Shown here in pieces: positions 16,195 through 23,134 of a stretch of 64,000 bases of DNA; position 1 is the stretch's first letter, and every line of letters begins with the position of its first letter. Where the stretch lies: the NCBI RefSeq assembly GCF_010727475.1, contig NZ_AP022567.1, forward strand, positions 1,240,001 to 1,304,000. The letters are read 5' to 3'. Source of the DNA: Mycolicibacterium mageritense (GTDB taxonomy: Bacteria > Actinomycetota > Actinomycetes > Mycobacteriales > Mycobacteriaceae). The notes beneath the pieces were generated by a model, which was not told where the DNA came from, made no database searches, and was given only the letters and a program-made list of their open reading frames with translations. A program made the translations under genes and the position numbers.

Positions 16195-16965
16195 GTGGCG
16201 AACAAGAAGTTCCGCTTGTCGGCCGAGGACATCGTGCCGGGCCTCGCTGCCGACGATGGTTGCTTCGCTACGGACCGAATCCTGGTGGACGGCAGCCCGG
16301 TCGGCTACATGTACCGCGACGGCTCGGGCTGGGTGTTCACCGCTGGGGATGAGACCCCCGAGTATTTGGCGGACTCCGGCCACGTGAACCTGTTGTCGCT
16401 CAACGAGATCGCCAACTACGACCGCGCGATCCTGCCGTACCTCCAGGCGCCGCCCGGCTCAGCGTTCGTCCGGCACGAAGACGCGTTCGTCGAAGACCCC
16501 GAGGGCGCCCCGCGTGATCCGGATGAGCCGACACCGCCGGCGCTCAACCCGCAGTTCCCCGTCGTGAACGCCTACCACGAGCTCACCGCGGACTGGGTGC
16601 TCACGGTGCCCGAACCGATGAACTTCCGCATCGACCAAGACGCGGGCTCGTCGCGCGCGGTGTTCTGGCGCCCGGGTCTGACGGCGATGCTCAGCCCGTG
16701 GGGCAACCCGAGGGGCGACGCCCCCGCCGTTCGCCTGCAACAGGTGAAGGCCCATGTGTCGCCGCGGGGGTTCGACGACGCCGAGTGGTCGGAGAACGGC
16801 GTGCACTACCTGACGTACCGCCTCGCCGAAGATGGGCGGCTGCCGGCGCTCTACGGCTTCGTGGTGAGCAGCGCCGGCCACCTGCAGGTGGCCGCGTACT
16901 TCGACAGCGGAGACGACCTGACGTCGGCGCAGGCACTGGTGCGGTCGATCACGATCAGGCGATGA
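16195..16965 (+). CDS. Imm33-like (DUF2185) immunity candidate with a second C-terminal domain
   Basis: About 256 aa. Residues 1-100 (KKFRLSAEDIVPGLA, CFATDRILVDG, VGYMYRDGSGWVFTAGDE, LLSLNEIANYD) match the immunity-protein DUF2185/Imm33 pattern. Residues 110-256 form a separate domain (DWVLTVPEPMNFRID..., LYGFVVSSAGHLQVAAYFDS, AQALVRSITIRR) that resembles LpqN-like lipoprotein domains without a signal peptide. GTG 16195 is preceded by AGGTTGGGG. It is the last gene of the cassette on this strand. The immunity role is inferred from the domain and from position after the toxin candidate. Confidence 0.6.
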   Translation: MANKKFRLSAEDIVPGLAADDGCFATDRILVDGSPVGYMYRDGSGWVFTAGDETPEYLADSGHVNLLSLNEIANYDRAILPYLQAPPGSAFVRHEDAFVEDPEGAPRDPDEPTPPALNPQFPVVNAYHELTADWVLTVPEPMNFRIDQDAGSSRAVFWRPGLTAMLSPWGNPRGDAPAVRLQQVKAHVSPRGFDDAEWSENGVHYLTYRLAEDGRLPALYGFVVSSAGHLQVAAYFDSGDDLTSAQALVRSITIRR

Positions 16966-16984
16966 ACTCGGCCGGTCACGGGGT

Positions 16985-18136
16985 TTACCGCAGGTCGATG
17001 TAGCCGCCGTCGGCGGTGTACCCCTCGACCGGCCGCAGCACGTAGCCGTCGCCGATGGTGTCGGTCCGGTAGAACCGCTCGAACATCTCGGCGGCTTCCT
17101 CCGCGGTGAACACCTCGTGACGGCTGATCGTCTGGACGCTGCGCGGCAGCACGATGTCGACGTCGAGCTCCGCGGGTCCGGTGTGCGGGTGGCCGACGAC
17201 CGAACGCACCGACACCGCGCCGATGTCGGCGCCGCCAGGACGGCAGAACTCGATCTGTATGGCGTCGGCGGTGCCGGCGGCCTGCAGGTACAGCGACGTC
17301 GAGAAGTCCGCCGGCACTCCGGTAGGAGGGCGGGCACTGAGCACGATGGCCCACGGGTCGGAACCGTTCATGCTGCGCAGGTGGTGGCCGATGATGCCTG
17401 GGTGGTGCTCGCGGATCAGATCACTCGAGATGGTGCGCTGGGTCTCGCACAGCACCTGGTAGTCGTGCGTCGGGGTCAGGCTCGCGGTGAACGCCGCGTA
17501 GGCCTCGGGGCCCTTTGCGTAGGCGGCCAGGTATTTGAGCACGTCCACCGTCGAGGACATCCCGCCACGCTCACCGCGTGCAACCGCGTCGTCGGCCATC
17601 CGGGCTGCGTCAGCGTTGCGGCCGGCGGCGATCAGCGCGGTGACGGTGCGGGTCAAGGCCCGGTTCGGGGCGATGCCGTCGGGGTGTTGCTCCACCACCG
17701 CTGCGTAGTCGTTGGCCGTCGGGTGCATGGTGATGAACTCGGCACGGATGCGGTCGAACTCATCGAGTACCGGATCCCAGTCCGGGTCGTCGGTCGCAGG
17801 GACGTCGCGGTGGCCGCTGCCGATCCGCAACGGCTGGACCTTGAAGGCCCCGTTCACGCGGCGGTTGATCCGCTTCTGCGGACCCATCACCTCATCGGGC
17901 ATGAAAGCGGCCCACAGGATCTCGTCGACGGCGAGCGGCTTGATGTCGACGGTCCAGGTGATCCGCAGCCGGTCCGGATCCTTGTCCGGGTGAAACACCT
18001 GGGGATAGAAGAGCTCGGTCAGGTAAACCTTGTCGAGGACAAACCCGGTCGCAGTGACGAACCGCATCCCACGGCTGCGGCACGAAGGTTTGAAGGCATC
18101 GTTCCACGCCCGAAGGATCGGCGATCCCTTCGCCAC
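16985..18136 (-). CDS. Hypothetical protein, possible DUF4304-like N-terminus
   Basis: A 383-aa soluble protein convergent with the toxin cassette. The first 100 residues (SPILRAWNDAFKPSCRSRGMRFV, LDKVYLTELFYPQVF, LRITWTVDIKPLAVDEILW) recall DUF4304-type proteins, which often occur beside polymorphic toxins. The middle is helical (ALTRTVTALIAAGRNADAARMADDAV) and the C-terminus is beta-rich. No catalytic motif is seen. It could be an additional immunity protein or island cargo. The start ATG 18136 is preceded by GGGGGAACC. Confidence 0.5.
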   Translation of the reverse strand: MAKGSPILRAWNDAFKPSCRSRGMRFVTATGFVLDKVYLTELFYPQVFHPDKDPDRLRITWTVDIKPLAVDEILWAAFMPDEVMGPQKRINRRVNGAFKVQPLRIGSGHRDVPATDDPDWDPVLDEFDRIRAEFITMHPTANDYAAVVEQHPDGIAPNRALTRTVTALIAAGRNADAARMADDAVARGERGGMSSTVDVLKYLAAYAKGPEAYAAFTASLTPTHDYQVLCETQRTISSDLIREHHPGIIGHHLRSMNGSDPWAIVLSARPPTGVPADFSTSLYLQAAGTADAIQIEFCRPGGADIGAVSVRSVVGHPHTGPAELDVDIVLPRSVQTISRHEVFTAEEAAEMFERFYRTDTIGDGYVLRPVEGYTADGGYIDLR

Positions 18137-18165
18137 GGTTCCCCCTCACCGCGGTCCCCCGACCG

Positions 18166-18492
18166 CTACCGCAGAAGTACACCAGACGGTATCGGCGCCG
18201 CGTGTCGGTGCGTCACGTGTTCGTAACTGCTGTGCCGGTTCGGGTTACGCCGCCCGGCGCTGTCCACGTCTTCGGCACGGATTAGCCACGCGCCCGGAGT
18301 CGGGGTATCAGCGCCGGCCCGCACCGTGACCTGCTGCCCCCTCTGGATCCTGACGTTCAGTGCTTGACGCGTGATGCCGAGCTCGGCGGCTGCTTCGGCC
18401 ACGGACAGGTATCCGTTCTCCCGACGCCACGCCGCGGCGTCCTTACTTTTGCACGGCGGCGATCCACCCGCGCCGGGTGACGACGCGGTCAT
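18166..18492 (-). CDS. HTH DNA-binding protein (excisionase/MerR-like)
   Basis: About 108 aa. The centre reads YLSVAEAAAELGITRQALNVRIQRG, a winged-helix/HTH motif of the excisionase type, followed by WLIRAEDVD, the usual end of that domain, and a basic tail. ATG 18492 lies inside the upstream 53-aa Xis-like gene in another frame, so the two overlap by about 50 bp. It is likely a regulator or accessory recombination directionality factor of the island. Confidence 0.55.
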   Translation of the reverse strand: MTASSPGAGGSPPCKSKDAAAWRRENGYLSVAEAAAELGITRQALNVRIQRGQQVTVRAGADTPTPGAWLIRAEDVDSAGRRNPNRHSSYEHVTHRHAAPIPSGVLLR

Positions 18493-18604
18493 CGACCCGC
18501 TCGACCCGCAGCCTCCCGTCACCGATCATCCGGGTAACCGTGAAGCGGGCGACGCCGAGCAGCTCCATCGCGTCGGCGATGGTGAGGTAACCCGCGGCGT
18601 GCAC
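18443..18604 (-). CDS. Small Xis-like excisionase, 53 aa
   Basis: Starts at GTG 18604 with GAGAGGAA 6 bases upstream and encodes AAGYLTIADAMELLGVARFTV, TRMIGDGRLRVERV and VVTRRGWIAAVQK, the compact HTH_17/excisionase pattern (YLT.AEAAELLGVSR.TV...I..G.L...R.G..R.I). It lies between the serine recombinase gene and the second HTH gene on the same strand. It would bend DNA at the att sites to favour excision. It is short but has a better motif match than its larger neighbour. Confidence 0.65.
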   Translation of the reverse strand: MHAAGYLTIADAMELLGVARFTVTRMIGDGRLRVERVDDRVVTRRGWIAAVQK

Positions 18605-18664
18605 GGCCGCTTCCTCTCGGCGGAACCGTGCACGGAGCGCTTCGGCGGCAGGGGTCGTGGGCGG

Positions 18665-19327
18665 TCATGCCACCTTCTCCTCTGTCTCGGGACCGTCGAG
18701 GGCAGCGTCCTTCACGATCCGGTACGCCGAAGCGCGGCTGATCCCGAATGCCTCGGCGGCCATCGCGACCGGCTCCCCGGCGCGAACCAGTCGCACGAGC
18801 TGCGCTGCCTTCGATTCGCTCAGTGCCTTGGGCCGGCCGATGGACTGGCCACGGGCTTTGCGGGCGGCCCGGCTCGCTGCGCGGCGCTCCTTGCCGTAGG
18901 CAAGCTCGATCCCGCCCACGGCGATGAGGAGGTTCAGCATCGCCTCGCCGACCGGCGTGCTGCTGTCGAGGACTTCGCGGAGTGCGCGGACGGTGATCGC
19001 CTTCTCCCGGAGCTCCCGGATCGTGTTGCTCATCTCCGGCACGTCGCGGCCGAGACGATCCGCTGCGGCGACCACGATGACGTCACCCGGGCGCGCGTGC
19101 TCGAGGCTGTCCGCCAAACTCTTCGCTGTAGACGGCCTCCACAGACAATGCCCGGCCGCCGATCCGCCAAGAGGTTCTGCACCCAGTTGCCGGGCCGCGG
19201 CCTCGGCGGCGTGGTGCGTGATGAAGTTCGACTCCCGACCGCGTTCAGTCACGGTGTACGCCACCTTCCACACCGTGGTTCCGGCCAGCGTGATCCGGAT
19301 GCGGACGGCGTGCCGGGTGATAACCAC
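18665..19327 (-). CDS. Serine recombinase (resolvase/invertase type) lacking the catalytic serine region
   Basis: A 220-aa protein. Residues about 68-190 align well with Hin/Pin-type invertases: RPSTAKSLADSLEHARPGDVIVVAAADRLGRDV, LDSSTPVGEAMLNLL, RAASRAARKARGQSIGRPKAL, then the HTH SKAAQLVRLVRAGEPVAMAAEAFGISRASAYRIV. The N-terminus, where YxRVS should provide the nucleophilic Ser and a key Arg, instead reads WKVAYTVTERGRESNF, so both appear absent. The enzyme is probably inactive or repurposed as a DNA-binding protein. It is the only recombinase visible in the island. It starts at GTG 19327 near the right att repeat. Confidence 0.7.
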   Translation of the reverse strand: MVITRHAVRIRITLAGTTVWKVAYTVTERGRESNFITHHAAEAAARQLGAEPLGGSAAGHCLWRPSTAKSLADSLEHARPGDVIVVAAADRLGRDVPEMSNTIRELREKAITVRALREVLDSSTPVGEAMLNLLIAVGGIELAYGKERRAASRAARKARGQSIGRPKALSESKAAQLVRLVRAGEPVAMAAEAFGISRASAYRIVKDAALDGPETEEKVA

Positions 19328-19387
19328 GGCGGGAGGTTACGCGCGGCGAGTGACAGGGCGGTGGGACTACTTCTTCGTCCGCTTCTT

Positions 19388-19469
19388 AGACACAGAAAAA
19401 CCCACCGTCGCCAGTGGGTTCTCTCAGTGGCCAGGGCCGGGATCGAACCGGCGACCTTCCGCTTTTCAG
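19388..19469. repeat. Right attachment repeat (attR) within tRNA-Phe
   Basis: The right copy of the 82-bp direct repeat (partner at 7374-7455; two mismatches). It overlaps the 3' half of the intact tRNA-Phe and its terminator, so the host keeps a functional tRNA after insertion. Confidence 0.85.
19395..19420 (-). terminator. Rho-independent terminator of the tRNA-Phe transcript
   Basis: On the minus strand, AACCCAC and GTGGGTT arms with an 8-base loop are followed by TTTTT. The hairpin lies 8 bases past the tRNA-Phe 3' end and is duplicated in the left att repeat. Confidence 0.8.
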
Positions 19470-19501
19470 GCGGACGCTCGTACCAACTGAGCTACCTGGC
19501 C
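19428..19501 (-). tRNA. tRNA-Phe (GAA)
   Basis: A cloverleaf is readable on the minus strand: acceptor GGCCAGG pairs with CCTGGCC with discriminator A, D-arm GCTCAGTTGGTACGAGC, anticodon loop CTGAAAA (anticodon GAA), and T-arm with GGTTCGATCC. CCA is not encoded. The 3' half is the integration target of the island. Confidence 0.95.
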
Positions 19502-19545
19502 GGAAGGCGTCGGCTCTTGCAAACCGAAGTGCCTCGCCGTGATGG

Positions 19546-19619
19546 CGACCCTGACGGGACTTGAACCCGCGACCTCCGCCGTGACAGGGCGGCGCGCTAA
19601 CCAACTGCGCCACAGGGCC
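19546..19619 (-). tRNA. tRNA-Asp (GTC)
   Basis: Minus-strand cloverleaf: acceptor GGCCCTG against CAGGGTC, anticodon loop CTGTCAC (GTC), T-loop GGTTCAAGTCC, discriminator G, with CCA encoded immediately after. It is upstream of tRNA-Phe in the same tRNA cluster. Confidence 0.95.
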
Positions 19620-19655
19620 TTGCTTTTCCTGCGTGCTCCGCGTTTCCGCGTTGCG

Positions 19656-19728
19656 TACCCCCAACGGGATTCGAACCCGTGCTACCGCCGTGAAAGGGCG
19701 GCGTCCTAGGCCACTAGACGATGGGGGC
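19656..19728 (-). tRNA. tRNA-Glu (TTC)
   Basis: Minus-strand cloverleaf: acceptor GCCCCCA against TGGGGGT, anticodon loop CTTTCAC (TTC), T-loop GGTTCGAATCC, discriminator A. It is the first gene of the Glu-Asp-Phe cluster. Confidence 0.95.
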
Positions 19729-19883
19729 CTAATCCGAATCTCTCCGGGGTACTCGCGACGTTGTCCGTTGGGAGCTTCGATAGCTTAGGGTACGAATGCC
19801 CAAATCCTCAAACCCAATGGTCGCAGGCCTGTTCCGGGCGGCTGGAGACACCGCTTCGCACACCAAGTATCCTGTTTCTCCGC

Positions 19884-19956
19884 GCCCCTATAGCTCAGTT
19901 GGTAGAGCTACGGACTTTTAATCCGCAGGTCCCAGGTTCGAGCCCTGGTGGGGGCA
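19884..19956 (+). tRNA. tRNA-Lys (TTT)
   Basis: Plus-strand cloverleaf: acceptor GCCCCTA against TGGGGGC, D-arm GCTCAGTTGGTAGAGC, anticodon loop CTTTTAA (TTT), T-arm GGTTCGAGCC, discriminator A followed by encoded CCA. It is transcribed away from the Glu-Asp-Phe cluster. Confidence 0.95.
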
Positions 19957-19978
19957 CCACTTCAGCCATCAGCGCAGG

Positions 19979-20344
19979 TCATGCGCTGCGCGCAGTCGCA
20001 ATCTCGTTCGCCAGCGGTGCGATCGCACCGAGGATCTGGTCCACGATGGCTTCCGGGACGCCCACCGCCGCCAGGCTGTCGGCGAGATGCCCGGCCACCA
20101 AGTCGAAATGCCCCATGGTGATGCCGCGGCCCTGATGGACCTGACGCATCGGTGCGCCGGTGTACGGGATCGGTCCGCCAAGGGCGGCCGCGAAGAACTC
20201 CACCTGCTTGCCCTTGAGCCGGGCCATGTTGGTTCCGGTGAAGAAGCCCGCCAGGCGTTCGTCGGCCAGCACACGGTCATAGAAATCGTCGACCACCGCC
20301 TCCAACGACTCGGCCCCACCGATCTGGTCATAGATGCTCGACAT
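19979..20344 (-). CDS. glbN: Truncated haemoglobin, group I (trHbN)
   Basis: A 121-aa 2-on-2 globin: SSIYDQIGGAESLEAVVDDFYDRVLAD at the N-terminus, the KGKQVEFFAAALGGP E-helix region, and proximal His in MRQVHQGRGIT followed by GHFDLVAGHLADSL. Mycobacterial trHbN oxidises nitric oxide to nitrate. Start is ATG 20344. Its 3' end lies just beyond tRNA-Lys on the opposite strand. It looks like an ordinary core gene. Confidence 0.9.
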   Translation of the reverse strand: MSSIYDQIGGAESLEAVVDDFYDRVLADERLAGFFTGTNMARLKGKQVEFFAAALGGPIPYTGAPMRQVHQGRGITMGHFDLVAGHLADSLAAVGVPEAIVDQILGAIAPLANEIATARSA

Positions 20345-20489
20345 GCGACCAGGTTCGGCGAACGCCGTTGCCGCGCAATTACCGCCGCGTAGCCGACCCG
20401 CAAAAGCCATCTCACGGTCGCCGCACGACGGCGGCCGGCTGGCCGTATCGTTTATCGACAGGCTCGGCAATTGAATCGAAGGAGCGACG

Positions 20490-20855
20490 ATGCTGTCCCT
20501 GCGTTCTCCGCGGCACCTGCCCGCTCGGGTCATCGCCACAGCGCTCAGCGCGTGCGCGCTGTCCGCGGCCATGGCGTTCGGAATCGCGCCGGCACATGCC
20601 AGCACCGAGGACGACAGGTTCCTCGAGATCGTCAAGCAGCTCAACGTCCCCATGAACTCCCCCGAGGAAGCCATCCAGGCCGGCCACGGGATCTGCGACA
20701 AGGTCGCAGCGGGCAAGATCGAGCCGGCCCGCACGGTGCGCAGCATCCTGAGCCAGCTGACCTCCAACGGCCTGGAGAAGGGCGTGGCCGTCAATCTGAT
20801 CTGGGGTGCGGTCGACGTCTATTGCCCGCAGTACCGCTCGCTCGTGGGCCGCTGA
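20490..20855 (+). CDS. Secreted DUF732 protein
   Basis: A 121-aa protein with a Sec signal peptide (basic start, hydrophobic IATALSACALSAAMAFG, cleavage near AHA-STEDD) and a mature DUF732 domain: DDRFLEIVKQLNVPMNSPEEAIQAGHGICDKVAAG, then an ILSQLTSNGLEKG helix and AVDVYCPQYRSLV. The two Cys residues are those conserved in the family. DUF732 proteins are abundant in mycobacteria; function unknown. AGGAGCGAC precedes ATG 20490. Confidence 0.88.
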   Translation: MLSLRSPRHLPARVIATALSACALSAAMAFGIAPAHASTEDDRFLEIVKQLNVPMNSPEEAIQAGHGICDKVAAGKIEPARTVRSILSQLTSNGLEKGVAVNLIWGAVDVYCPQYRSLVGR

Positions 20856-20865
20856 GCGGGCGTTC

Positions 20866-21876
20866 TCAAACCTTCGGGCAGTAGTGCATTCCGTTGTCGC
20901 GGTGCCCGATCGGCGGCAGATTGCGCGCGGGCGTGTGCACCAGCGGAGTGTCGGCGGGAATGCGGCCCGTGGCGCGGTCCCACCCGGCGCGGGCCCGCGG
21001 GTGCATGCGGCGTCGCACCGGCACCAGCTTGAAGATGTGACCGATCACCTTGCCGAGCAGGCGGTGCCGCCGCTCGTCGCGCTCGGACCACGTGTAGCCC
21101 ATCAGTTCCCGCACCGCGGGGTCATACAGGCCGACCGTGAACCACACGAACAGCGGGTGCACGATGTAGCGGCGCTGCAGCGCCCACAGCCAGTCCGGCA
21201 TCTTCGACGCGAACGGCGGCTTGGGCAACTCGGACAGGTCGAGCACGTCACGCGCGGCCTTGTTGTTCTCCAACACGTTGCGGCACATGTGGTCCCAGTA
21301 GATCTGGAAGTCCTCCCAGGTCTCCGGCACCGGCCGCATGCTCATGCCGTACATCGAGTACCACTGCTTGTGTTCTTCGAACAGCTGGCGCTTCTCGGCC
21401 TCGGTGATGCCGCCGGCCAGCCGGTCGGCCACGATGATCGTGCCGACGAAGAACGTCGAATGCGCCCAGTAGAAGACGTCGGGGTTCAGCGCGTGATAGC
21501 GGCGCCCCTGGGAATCGACACCTTTGATGTTGACGTGATAGTCGCGTACCTCGGCGCCGGTCTGCGGGGCGCGGTCGGTGTCGAACACGACACCGCCGAT
21601 CGGGTACAGCGAGCGCAGCAGCCGCGGCCAGCGCTCCTGGAAGAAGATCGAGTGCTCTTCGACGGCCGCACCGAGTTGCGGGTGCATGTTCTGCATGGAG
21701 CCGGCCCACGGCCCCTGCAGCATGCCGCGCCAGTCACCGAAGTACTTCCACGTCAGCGAGTCGGGGCCGAGCGGCGTGGGCGGCGCGTCGTACCCGCCGG
21801 GGCCGACCGGGCACCCAGTCGCCAACGCAGCGGAACCGCTGGTCACCGGGCATGTCTCAGAAGTATCTTGAGTCAC
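20866..21876 (-). CDS. DUF2236 (MpaB/latex-clearing-like) oxygenase family protein
   Basis: A 336-aa protein of the DUF2236/ER-bound oxygenase MpaB family, as judged by GPDSLTWKYFGDWRGML, LFEEHKQWYSMYGMSMRPVPETWEDFQIYWDHMCRNVLEN and the C-terminal MGYTWSERDERRHRLLGKVI. Related proteins (Lcp, MpaB) bind haem b and cleave C=C bonds; the substrate here is unknown. It is divergent from a TetR gene with an operator-like palindrome in the 80-bp gap, implying repression by that TetR. Confidence 0.8.
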   Translation of the reverse strand: MTQDTSETCPVTSGSAALATGCPVGPGGYDAPPTPLGPDSLTWKYFGDWRGMLQGPWAGSMQNMHPQLGAAVEEHSIFFQERWPRLLRSLYPIGGVVFDTDRAPQTGAEVRDYHVNIKGVDSQGRRYHALNPDVFYWAHSTFFVGTIIVADRLAGGITEAEKRQLFEEHKQWYSMYGMSMRPVPETWEDFQIYWDHMCRNVLENNKAARDVLDLSELPKPPFASKMPDWLWALQRRYIVHPLFVWFTVGLYDPAVRELMGYTWSERDERRHRLLGKVIGHIFKLVPVRRRMHPRARAGWDRATGRIPADTPLVHTPARNLPPIGHRDNGMHYCPKV

Positions 21877-21918
21877 AGGTGCACTTTCTGCCGCAGGACG
21901 AAAATGTCCACTCGATTT

Positions 21919-21936
21919 TGACTACAGATGTTGTCA
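21919..21936. promoter_or_regulatory. TetR operator candidate between divergent genes
   Basis: The 18-bp near-palindrome TGACTACA-GA-TGTTGTCA has 7 of 8 paired positions and lies midway between the DUF2236 gene (starts 21876, minus) and the TetR gene (starts 21957, plus). Autoregulation and control of the oxygenase are inferred. Confidence 0.5.
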
Positions 21937-21956
21937 CGAAGAGCTTAGGAGCACAC

Positions 21957-22541
21957 GTGCCGTCCGGTCAACGCTCGCGCCGATGGTCAGGCGTCCCCCT
22001 GGGGGAACGTTCGGCCTTACGCCGCGATGAACTCATCGCCGCCGGCGTGAAATTGCTCGGCAGCGCCGAGGGCCCGGCTCTGACCGTGCGCGCGGTTTGC
22101 CGAGACGCCGAGCTCACCGAACGATACTTCTACGAGAGCTTCGCCGACCGCGACGAGTTCGTCCGCGCGGTTTACGACGACGTCTGCACCAAGGCCATGG
22201 CGGCGCTGTCGACCGCACAGACCCCGAGGGAGGCGGTGGAGCGGTTCGTGGCGCTGATGGTCGACGACCCGACGCGCGGACGCGTGCTGCTCCTGGCCCC
22301 GGAGTCCGAGCCGGTGCTCACCCGCTCAGGCGCGGAATGGATGCCGAGTTTCATCGACCTGTTGCAGCACAAGCTGACCCGCATCGCCGACCCGGTGCGA
22401 CAGGCCATGGTGGCCACGAGCCTGATCGGCGCACTGACGGCGCTGTTCACCGCCTACCTCAACGATCGGTTGCCGGCCAGCCGCGAACAGTTCATCGACT
22501 ACTGCGTGGATCTGCTTCTGGGCCGCGTGCCCAGCTTCTGA
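21957..22541 (+). CDS. TetR family transcriptional regulator
   Basis: About 194 aa. The N-terminal HTH reads RDELIAAGVKLLGSAEGPALTVRAVCRDAELTERYFYESFADRDEFVRAVYDD, the standard TetR pattern. The remainder is a helical ligand-binding domain with no recognisable specificity. GTG 21957 is chosen because AGGAG lies 6 bases upstream; the open frame before it extends into the divergent promoter. It likely represses itself and the neighbouring oxygenase. Confidence 0.87.
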   Translation: MPSGQRSRRWSGVPLGERSALRRDELIAAGVKLLGSAEGPALTVRAVCRDAELTERYFYESFADRDEFVRAVYDDVCTKAMAALSTAQTPREAVERFVALMVDDPTRGRVLLLAPESEPVLTRSGAEWMPSFIDLLQHKLTRIADPVRQAMVATSLIGALTALFTAYLNDRLPASREQFIDYCVDLLLGRVPSF

Positions 22542-22544
22542 GAG

Positions 22545-22970
22545 CTACTCGTCGGGCGTGCTGGCCTCGGCGAGCTCTTCTTCCTCGGCAGCGGCGGCTT
22601 CGTCGGCCGCGGCCTTGGCCTCGCGCCCGGCCGGGCTGGCCATCGACGCACCCGGGTGCGTCGCCGTTGCATAGCCGCCGTCGCAGTTCAGCGACAGCAT
22701 GACCTCACTGTCGGCGTGGGTGTACTCGTCGCCGGCGTCGCGCACGAACGGCGCGTCCCACGCGTTGGTGACCACGCACTCGTCCTGCGGCAGCTTGCTA
22801 CCCACCGTCACAGCGACCTTGGGAGTGCCGCCGTCGTCTTCGATCGCCGTCGAGGCGTCGGAATACGTCTGGCCCACCACATCCGGTGCAGCGGCCGCGG
22901 TACCGGCCCCGAGCAGTGCCAACACCGTGAAAGCACCGGCACCGACGCTCGTCACCATCAGTTTCTTCAC
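22545..22970 (-). CDS. Secreted PASTA-like repeat-family protein, paralogue 1
   Basis: A 141-aa exported protein: a signal peptide from GTG 22970 (KKLMVTSVGAGAFTVLALLG, cleavage near AAAA-APDV), then a domain APDVVGQTYSDASTAIEDDGGTPKVAV that resembles a single PASTA-type motif, two Cys residues (DECVV and LNCDG), and an acidic Ala/Glu-rich tail ending in STPDE. A perfect GGAGG precedes the start. It is clearly a paralogue of the next gene upstream on the same strand. Function unknown; PASTA domains bind cell-wall muropeptides, so a wall location is plausible. Confidence 0.75.
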   Translation of the reverse strand: MKKLMVTSVGAGAFTVLALLGAGTAAAAPDVVGQTYSDASTAIEDDGGTPKVAVTVGSKLPQDECVVTNAWDAPFVRDAGDEYTHADSEVMLSLNCDGGYATATHPGASMASPAGREAKAAADEAAAAEEEELAEASTPDE

Positions 22971-23134
22971 GTCGACCTCCGCGCGTAGTTCAGTTGATCG
23001 CCCACGGCACGCAGCCGCAGTCCGTAGTCCAGTGGCCAGGGACTCTCCAGGAACTCCCCAGGACACTGACGGAGTGGGTTTATCTAACCGCGGATTCCAG
23101 GCAGCTTCAACATGAACAGCACCGAACCGTTCGG

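Noticed and set aside
19343..19564. Plus-strand frame through tRNA-Phe and the right att repeat
   Set aside because: The same spurious tRNA-antisense reading; the tRNA and its terminator explain the sequence.
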